Positions 41,330-46,182 of a DNA stretch of 46,182 nucleotides are shown here, one piece after another. Under the pieces are notes generated by a model. The model ran no database searches. It was not told the DNA's origin and saw only the letters and a list, made by a program, of their open reading frames with translations. Positions within the stretch are counted from its first letter, which is position 1. Every line of letters begins with the position of its first letter. The stretch is from the NCBI GenBank assembly GCA_012800855.1, contig JAAZIN010000022.1, positions 1 to 46,182 on the forward strand, given 5' to 3'. Source of the stretch: Bacillota bacterium. Its GTDB lineage: Bacteria > Bacillota > Dethiobacteria > DTU022. Both the position numbers and the translations under genes were made by a program.

Positions 41330-41962
41330 TCAGCGCATCACCGGCAGGAGCAGCTTTATAAAAACCGGCGAAATATAGGCCTCCACCAGGGCCGCCACTG
41401 CCAGGAGCAATCCCACCAGGAGGAACATCATGGAATAGGGCCCCAGGTGCTCCTTCAGGGAGCAGGGGCGCTTCTCCAGCCAGCAGCGCAGGCGGAGCCA
41501 CGAAAGAGAGAAGCCGGTAACGCCGGCGGCAATGAGCGTCGGGACCAGGATGAGGTTGTGGGGCAGGACGGAGCCGGCGGCAAAGAGGACGCCGCGCAGC
41601 GAGGCCCTCTGCACCAGGAAGCCGACGGTAAAGCCCAGGGAAAAGCCCCGCAGCCCTACCAGGCCGGCCACAAAGGGAAAGCCGAAGAGGAAGAGGCCCA
41701 TGAACCAGGTGAGAAAAAGATATTGAAAGTTCAAGCGCAGCGCCTGCCGAAAGACGGCCCCCTGGTCGATGGCTCCCCCCTGGCTGAGGCTTTCGATAAA
41801 GTAGCCAAAGTAGCGGTTCAGCATGAGCTGCTGCTCTGCCCCCAGTCCCCGTAGGACCGCGGCCCCGGCCACGACACCTCCCGAAAAGAGGGCGGTAATA
41901 AGTATATAAGTCCCCATATTTTGCCTAAAGTATTCCTGGAGATCACGCCGGATCTCGTCCAC
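41330..41962 (-). CDS. spoIIM: Stage II sporulation protein M
   Basis: SpoIIM is the membrane scaffold that brings SpoIIP and SpoIID to the septum for engulfment. The 210-residue protein has an N-terminal cytosolic part and about five membrane segments, with family stretches FGFPFVAGLVGLRGFSLGFTVGF (in part), VLPHNLILVPTLIAAG and a hydrophobic C-terminus. The start is GTG 41962, seven bases after GGGAGG. It lies between nudF and xerD as in Bacillus, where fur intervenes. Confidence 0.95.
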   Translation of the reverse strand: MDEIRRDLQEYFRQNMGTYILITALFSGGVVAGAAVLRGLGAEQQLMLNRYFGYFIESLSQGGAIDQGAVFRQALRLNFQYLFLTWFMGLFLFGFPFVAGLVGLRGFSLGFTVGFLVQRASLRGVLFAAGSVLPHNLILVPTLIAAGVTGFSLSWLRLRCWLEKRPCSLKEHLGPYSMMFLLVGLLLAVAALVEAYISPVFIKLLLPVMR

Positions 41963-42014
41963 TTCGCCGCCTCCCGGCTTCGGTTCGATTAACTTTATGC
42001 GGCGGCGGGAGCAT

Positions 42015-42548
42015 TTATGCAGTCAGCGAGGCGGCAAACTGCAGGGCGATGATGGTCTTGGCGTCGTTGATCTCCCCCTTGAGCACGGCCTGCTGCGCCG
42101 CGGCCAGGTCAAGCCAGAGCGGTTCAAGGGCCTCCCCGGGGTCGGCGGCGGGAGTTCCTTCCGTCACCCCTTCGGCAAGGAAGAGGTGGATTTTTTCATC
42201 GCAAAAGCCCGGGGTGCTGTAAAACCAGGTCAGCTTTCTCCACTTTCCCCCCCGGCAGCCGGTCTCCTCGGCCAGCTCCCTTTGGGCGCAGGCCAGCGGC
42301 TCCTCCCCCGGCTCCAGCTTGCCTGCCGGCACCTCCAGCAGGACCCTGCCCGCAGCGCGGCGGTACTGCCTGACCAGGAGCACGCGCCCTCTCTGATCCA
42401 GCGCCAGGATGGCTACCGCCCCGGGATGCTCCACTATTTCCCGGAAAGAAGGCTCTCCGCCGCCGGGAGGGAGAACCAGGTCCCGGCGGAGGTTGATGAT
42501 CCGGCCCCGGTAAAGATAGGTGGTCGAAAGCCCTTTTTCCTCCAACAT
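42015..42548 (-). CDS. nudF: NUDIX hydrolase, ADP-ribose pyrophosphatase type
   Basis: NudF cleaves ADP-ribose to AMP and ribose 5-phosphate. The 177-residue protein contains the full Nudix box (about residues 76-98, GKLEPGEEP through RELAEETGC, with R90, E91, E94, E95). The LPPGG and WFYSTPGFCDEKIHLFLAEG features follow, typical of the ADP-ribose subfamily. ATG 42548 is six bases after AAGGAG; ATG 42566 is possible, but its site is too close. The same DNA is also open in another frame as the tail of the DUF3866 gene. Confidence 0.94.
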   Translation of the reverse strand: MLEEKGLSTTYLYRGRIINLRRDLVLPPGGGEPSFREIVEHPGAVAILALDQRGRVLLVRQYRRAAGRVLLEVPAGKLEPGEEPLACAQRELAEETGCRGGKWRKLTWFYSTPGFCDEKIHLFLAEGVTEGTPAADPGEALEPLWLDLAAAQQAVLKGEINDAKTIIALQFAASLTA

Positions 42549-43659
42549 CTTTTTCTCCTTCTCCATTTCTCCTCACCCTTTCCTTCTGTTCCGCCAGCCG
42601 CAGCGCCGCGGCGGCGGCTGCAGCGGCCGCCTCGAAGAAGCAGGGATCTTCCCGGAATGAGCGCCCCATGCTCTCCAGCGGGCCCAGCTCCATCTGCCTC
42701 ACGATCGCTTCCAGGGGCGGCGGCGGGAGCAGCAGCAGCCGGTGGCGCGAGATCAGCTTCCCGGCGGCGAGCTGGCCCAGGCAAAGCCGCAGCCTTTGCG
42801 GAGGCATGAGCGGCAATACCAGCAGCGCCGGGGAGAGGGCCGCCACCGCCAGGGCAGTGAGGCTATGGTGGCTCAGGCCAAAGTGCCGCCGGCGCCTCTC
42901 GGCAAAGGAGATGCGGGGAATAAACAGGGGCGTTCCTCCCAGGGCGTTGACCCGGTTGACGTTGTCCCCCGCCTCCATGCCGCTGAAACCCAGGCGGCTG
43001 GCGGTACCGATGCTGCCCGGGCCCGGAGCGAGAATGATGAAATCGGCGCCGATGAGGCTGCGGCAGGCCGCCAGGGCGGAGTAGACATTCACCGCCTCGT
43101 AATCGCCGCCGAAGGCATGGCCGCAACTGATCGTGGCGCTGAGCAGTCCCTTTTCCTTCAGCCGGGCCACGGTGCGGCTGAAGGGAAGGGGCAGGGCCGT
43201 GGCGTCGGTCATGACATAGGCAATGCGGCAGGCGGGCCGGTAATACTTAAGCACCGCCGCGGCGGGGGCCACCATGCTGTGCAGCTCACCGATGAGCACC
43301 GGCGTTCCGCCGAGGCCGGCAAAGCGGGCCAGCCGCGCCCTGTTGCCCGCCGCCTGCTCCTCGCAGCTGAGCACGCGCATCTGCCAGGGCGTATAGCAGA
43401 GCTTCATGATGTGGCCGCGGCCCTGGAAGGGGGGCAGGGGACGGCTGAAGTTGAATTCCACGAAGTGATAACCGCCGCTGCCCAGCTCCAGGTGGACGGC
43501 CGTTGTGTTCAGCAGGAGCCGGTCGCCCCTCCCCACCGGGCCGGTGAGGAAGTTGTAGTTTAAGGCCCGCTCTACCCTGCCCTCAACGATGACCTCCACT
43601 TCGCTGACCAGGCGGCCCGGCTTAACTTCGCCGGCCACGCCAATTTGATGGCGGATCAC
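42196..43659 (-). CDS. DUF3866 family protein; 3' end probably frameshifted
   Basis: The first 365 or so residues match DUF3866 (function unknown, actinobacteria and clostridia): GDRLLLNTTAVHLELGSGGYHFV in part, then HIMKLCYTPWQMRV, VLIGELHSM and ILAPGPGSIGTASRLGFSGMEA. After a nine-residue alanine run and LRLAEQKER, the open frame continues another 120 residues across the Nudix gene as a Pro/Gly/Arg-rich run. That run looks like an off-frame shadow. A TGA at 42573-42575 in the next frame would give a normal end, 25 bases before the nudF start. A single extra base near the end would explain this. GTG start at 43659. Confidence 0.85.
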   Translation of the reverse strand: MIRHQIGVAGEVKPGRLVSEVEVIVEGRVERALNYNFLTGPVGRGDRLLLNTTAVHLELGSGGYHFVEFNFSRPLPPFQGRGHIMKLCYTPWQMRVLSCEEQAAGNRARLARFAGLGGTPVLIGELHSMVAPAAAVLKYYRPACRIAYVMTDATALPLPFSRTVARLKEKGLLSATISCGHAFGGDYEAVNVYSALAACRSLIGADFIILAPGPGSIGTASRLGFSGMEAGDNVNRVNALGGTPLFIPRISFAERRRRHFGLSHHSLTALAVAALSPALLVLPLMPPQRLRLCLGQLAAGKLISRHRLLLLPPPPLEAIVRQMELGPLESMGRSFREDPCFFEAAAAAAAAALRLAEQKERVRRNGEGEKDVGGKRAFDHLSLPGPDHQPPPGPGSPSRRRRAFFPGNSGASRGGSHPGAGSERARAPGQAVPPRCGQGPAGGAGRQAGAGGGAAGLRPKGAGRGDRLPGGKVEKADLVLQHPGLLR

Positions 43660-43745
43660 TAAATTATACCACCTTTTTTATCTTCGCCGCCCTTCCGGAT
43701 AATCCTGGCCCCTCCGACAGGGCGGTCTCCAGGTCTTGCCCTCCC

Positions 43746-44591
43746 CTAGGTGAGCCTCTCCCTGAAGCGGCCCAGGCCGTCGAGGCGGCGCAGAAGGGAA
43801 TTTTTTTCAATGAGCCGGCTCAGAGAGAAGAATTCGCCGCAAAGGTGAACCCCGGCCCAGAATAGAAGCAGCAGCGCCTGCCAGGCAAGGGGTAGGTAAA
43901 GCGCAGCGCCCATGCCCAGGGCCGCTCCGAGGAGGTTGGAGCCGCAGTCTCCGAGCATCCCCGAGGCTTCCAGGTCCAGGGGAGCGATGGCCAGGCTTGC
44001 CGCCAGCAGGGGCAGCAGCAGCTGCGCCGCCGCCGCGGCAGGGCGGGCCAGGAACATGGTCAGGGCGGCGCCAAGGAAGAATACTTTTAAAGCCCGGCCG
44101 GGGCGGCGGTCGAAAAGATTGACCCCGTTGGCGCTGAGCAGTATGAGCAGCAGCGCCGCCAGGCGGCGCCAGTTGGGAAAGGGAAGGGAGCCGGCAAAGG
44201 CGGCGCCCACCAGGAGCGCCGTGATCACCTTCAACAGGCCGGAGGTGAGCCGCCCCTCCTTCCCGGCGCCGAAATGGCCCCGGAAGCCGCTGGCCATGTC
44301 CCCATCGCCAATGAGATCGTCCCAGAGCCCGTAGAGGGCAAAGCCGGTGAGAAGAAAGAGGCGGGCCATGGCCGGGGCGGGATCGCGGCCCAGCCAGAGT
44401 TCCACCGCCGCCACGGGAAGGCAGCCGAGCAGCAAGGCGGGACCGAGAGCCGGCGGGACGGCCAGACCGCGGTAATTTCGCCGGGCCAGGCCGCTGCGGT
44501 GGTAGAGCTCGATGAGCCGCCGGCCAATGGCGGCGGTCCAGAGAGGAGCCGCCAGCAGGGTCAGGGCCTCCCCATAACCGGGCCAGCTCAC
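43746..44591 (-). CDS. MraY/WecA-like membrane glycosyl-1-phosphate transferase
   Basis: A 281-residue protein of the PNPT superfamily, with about eight membrane segments. The superfamily markers GLWDDLIGDGD, SANGVNLFDRRPGRALK and MLGDCGSNLLGAALG are seen. These enzymes transfer a sugar phosphate to a polyprenyl phosphate carrier. It is shorter than MraY (about 320) and does not sit in a dcw cluster, so the real sugar is unknown. GTG 44591 overlaps the stop of the upstream glycosyltransferase (GTGA). An upstream frame to 44654 is rejected. Confidence 0.88.
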   Translation of the reverse strand: MSWPGYGEALTLLAAPLWTAAIGRRLIELYHRSGLARRNYRGLAVPPALGPALLLGCLPVAAVELWLGRDPAPAMARLFLLTGFALYGLWDDLIGDGDMASGFRGHFGAGKEGRLTSGLLKVITALLVGAAFAGSLPFPNWRRLAALLLILLSANGVNLFDRRPGRALKVFFLGAALTMFLARPAAAAAQLLLPLLAASLAIAPLDLEASGMLGDCGSNLLGAALGMGAALYLPLAWQALLLLFWAGVHLCGEFFSLSRLIEKNSLLRRLDGLGRFRERLT

Positions 44592-45274
44592 CGCACCCCT
44601 CCCCTCACCAGGCGTTCCCGGCGCCGCCAGAGCTCCTGCAAAAGCGCGGCACACTGGCGTCCCCGGTGCAGGAAATCGGTGAGCCGCCGCCCCCTGTCGC
44701 GGTGGGTCATGGAGGTGGGCACCTCCAGGATGCGGCAGCCCCGCTGCAGCAGGTCCATGGTTAGGGCCAGCTCCAGGCCGAAGCCGCGCGGCGGGAAAGC
44801 GAGCAGCTCCAGCAGCTCGCGGCGGAAGACCCTTTGCCCCGAGAGAGGCTCCTGCGCCTGCCAGCCGGTGGAGCGGCGGATGGACCAGGCGGCCAGCCTC
44901 TTCACCAGGCCCAGGCCGCCGCGGCGGCGATTCTCGGGGAAGCGGGCCACGGTCATCTCCGCGCGCTTCTCCAGCAGCGGCGGGAGCAGCCGTTCCAGCT
45001 CCACCGCGGATTCGCCCAGATCGGCATCGACCAGGGCCAGGTAAGGCGCCCGGGCAAAGCGGGCCCCGTAAAGAACGGCTGCCCCCTTGCCCCCGTTGCG
45101 GGGCAGCCGGAAAACCTCCGCCCCGGCCGCCGCCGCCTCCGCCGCCGTCCCGTCGGTGGAGCCGTCGTCGATGACCAGGATCCGCTTCACCTGCGGCAGC
45201 TTCCGCAAAGCCGCTATCGTCCGGCCGATATAGCCGGACTCGTTGTACGCCGGTATGAGCACATCAATTTCCAT
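44588..45274 (-). CDS. Family 2 glycosyltransferase
   Basis: A 228-residue GT-A fold enzyme with IDVLIPAYNESGYIGRTI at the N-terminus, VIDDGSTDGT, the nucleotide-sugar D-x-D at 83-85 (LVDADLG), and SGQRVFRRELL. No membrane segment is seen. DPM1/DPG synthase-like enzymes look similar and work with polyprenyl phosphates. The start is uncertain: ATG 45274 begins with the core domain, while ATG 45289 or the GTGs between give up to five more residues. The gene overlaps the end of the SteB-like gene and the start of the MraY-like gene. Confidence 0.92.
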   Translation of the reverse strand: MEIDVLIPAYNESGYIGRTIAALRKLPQVKRILVIDDGSTDGTAAEAAAAGAEVFRLPRNGGKGAAVLYGARFARAPYLALVDADLGESAVELERLLPPLLEKRAEMTVARFPENRRRGGLGLVKRLAAWSIRRSTGWQAQEPLSGQRVFRRELLELLAFPPRGFGLELALTMDLLQRGCRILEVPTSMTHRDRGRRLTDFLHRGRQCAALLQELWRRRERLVRGGVR

Positions 45275-46076
45275 TCCCACCACCATCATCGCCCCTTCCC
45301 GCCGGAAGGAGCCCCTTGCTTCCGCCGCCGAAGCCGTAGTGCCCGCCGGCCTCGCCGGCAAGCATCTCCAGTAGGGCCATCTGTCCCCAGAAAGTATTGA
45401 TATTGTCCACCAGGTTCGCCTCCGGGGGCAGCGCGGGCAGCGGCGGCGCCGCAGCCCCTTCCTCCCAGGGGAGAAGGGCAATGACCCTGGCCCCGGCCTC
45501 ATGAAGCAGCAGCCAGAGTTCATGATAAAAGCTGCCGGGCGCAAGATCCGTCCGCTCCAGGAGGAGAAGGCAGCAGTCGGGGGGGGCCGTCTCTCCCCCT
45601 GGAAGCTGCAGCCCCAGGACGGCAAGATCCGCCGCCCCGGCCTCGCCCGGTGAAAGCAGCAGGGCCGCCAGCGCCTCCGGGGAAAGGGGAGCGGCTTCTT
45701 CCTCCCCCCCTTCGCTGCTGCCGCCAGTTGGGGGCAGCGGAAGAGAGGCCACTGCGGCGCCACGCGAGGCAAGCAGCCCCTCCAGCTGCTCCATCATCTC
45801 TCCGCCGCGGCCCAAAAGCAGAAGTTCCTTACCTTCCAGCGCTCCCCGGAAGCCCTGCAGCAGCAGCGGCTTGACCTCTTCCCAGCGCTTAAGCTCCCTC
45901 TCCTGCTGCCGCACCATCTCCTTGAGCCGCTCCAGGTTGTCCGCCATGAGCTCGATGAGGTCGCGCTGGTTGGCCACGAGGAAGCTTTCCCCCAGGGAGG
46001 CGCCGATTAAGATCCCCAGGGCCAGGGCCAGGAAAACGGCGCCGATGACAATCAAGTATTCCCGGTAATCGAAAAT
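45264..46076 (-). CDS. SteB/MctB-like membrane protein (copper transporter domain), unusual start
   Basis: A 270-residue protein with one N-terminal membrane segment (IGAVFLALALGILIGASLG), a coiled coil (about 35-70, DNLERLKEMVRQQERELKRWEE) and a beta/alpha domain. This is the MctB/SteB family (DUF3186), annotated as copper transporter in mycobacteria and as a septal partner of SteA in Corynebacterium. No ATG or GTG opens the frame before the membrane segment; TTG 46055 starts inside it. AUU 46076, ten bases after GGGGAGG, yields MFDYREYLIVIGAVFLALAL, like the family opening. One missing T in the TTTT at 46072-46075 would instead give ATG 46084. Preceded by a SteA-like tail. Confidence 0.8.
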   Translation of the reverse strand: MFDYREYLIVIGAVFLALALGILIGASLGESFLVANQRDLIELMADNLERLKEMVRQQERELKRWEEVKPLLLQGFRGALEGKELLLLGRGGEMMEQLEGLLASRGAAVASLPLPPTGGSSEGGEEEAAPLSPEALAALLLSPGEAGAADLAVLGLQLPGGETAPPDCCLLLLERTDLAPGSFYHELWLLLHEAGARVIALLPWEEGAAAPPLPALPPEANLVDNINTFWGQMALLEMLAGEAGGHYGFGGGSKGLLPAGRGDDGGGNGN

Positions 46077-46105
46077 AAGCGCATCGCCTCCCCGGCCGTG
46101 GGTCC

Positions 46106-46182
46106 CTAGAACAGCAGCTTCAGGCGAAAAATCATGAGATTGAACAGGTGCCGTACCAGCGGGGAGAAAAGCGCCATTACCA
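46106..46182 (-). CDS. 3' end of a probable SteA-like gene
   Basis: Only the last 24 codons are in the window, reading ALFSPLVRHLFNLMIFRLK and LLF to a TAG at 46106-46108. A hydrophobic and basic C-terminus of this kind, followed by a SteB/MctB-like gene, fits the cytokinetic ring protein SteA. This identity is an inference from context. The gap to the next gene is 29 bases and contains GGGGAGG. Confidence 0.6.
   Translation of the reverse strand, partial: VMALFSPLVRHLFNLMIFRLKLLF

Noticed and set aside
43640-43680. TATAAT just before the DUF3866 start, possible leaderless promoter
   Set aside because: No -35 at the right distance, and the overlap with the ribosome-binding site GGTGG makes a chance match likely.
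1-46182. CRISPR arrays, insertion sequences, prophage genes, rRNA
   Set aside because: No regular direct repeats with spacers, transposase, phage or rRNA signatures were seen on either strand.

Overview
This window looks like chromosomal core DNA of a GC-rich, endospore-forming member of the Firmicutes. It is probably a clostridial lineage of the Peptococcaceae/Moorella/Desulfotomaculum type, but I cannot name a genus. The evidence is an almost continuous run of sporulation genes (spoIVA, spoIIP, spmA/B, dacB, ytfJ, spoVAC-AD-AE-AF, sigF, spoIIAB, spoIIAA, dacF, spoIIM). Lineage markers add to this: an IspH-ribosomal S1 fusion, a DHH-CBS-tRNA nucleotidyltransferase fusion, and DUF1614, DUF3189, YIEGIA and DUF3866 proteins. 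Except for one small membrane protein and a tRNA-Pro gene at the left edge, every gene is on the minus strand, so transcription runs from right to left.

Layout, left to right. 1-930: start of a cut gene (minus) with a strong promoter, a small membrane protein (plus), and tRNA-Pro(GGG) with its own promoter and terminator. 1.1-11.1 kb: HD-domain protein, spoIVA, then gpsA-plsY-der, two DUF3189 genes, a YIEGIA capping subunit, YIEGIA, spoIIP and DUF1614. 11.3-16.8 kb: fni, ispH-S1, plsC, cmk, a ypfB-position small membrane protein and an unknown 169-aa protein. 17.0-20.5 kb: a B12-type uptake operon (btuF-btuC-btuD) behind a cobalamin riboswitch and terminator. 20.6-26.3 kb: rluB, an FAD/Fe-S-like oxidoreductase, spmB-spmA-dacB, ytfJ and DUF2953. 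26.4-32.0 kb: scpB-scpA-trpS, a site-2 protease and the cca fusion. 32.2-37.6 kb: spoVA genes, dodecin, a small membrane protein, sigF-spoIIAB-spoIIAA. 37.9-46.2 kb: dacF, deoB, xerD, spoIIM, nudF, DUF3866, an MraY-like transferase, a family 2 glycosyltransferase, a SteB/MctB-like protein and the tail of a probable SteA.

The order closely follows blocks known from Bacillus subtilis (cmk-ypfD-fni-der-gpsA-spoIVA; scpA-scpB-dacB-spmA-spmB-rluB; nudF-spoIIM-xerD-drm-dacF-spoIIA-sigF-spoVA), with insertions and losses: pupG, spoVAA and spoVAB are missing. The genes serve forespore sigma-F control, engulfment (SpoIIM, SpoIIP), coat assembly (SpoIVA), cortex (DacB, SpmA/B, DacF) and dipicolinate channels (SpoVA), mixed with housekeeping isoprenoid, phospholipid, ribosome-assembly and chromosome-segregation genes.

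Most notable: (i) three genes that seem to lack a usual start codon but have a purine-rich ribosome-binding site before AUU or AUC, two of them opening in frame just after the UAA stop of the upstream gene (cca to protease, sigF to small membrane protein); (ii) a pair of compensating frameshifts in one DUF3189 gene and a suspect 3' end of the DUF3866 gene; (iii) an uncharacterised YIEGIA/capping/DUF3189 pair module inside a sporulation operon; (iv) two families of short dispersed intergenic palindromes.
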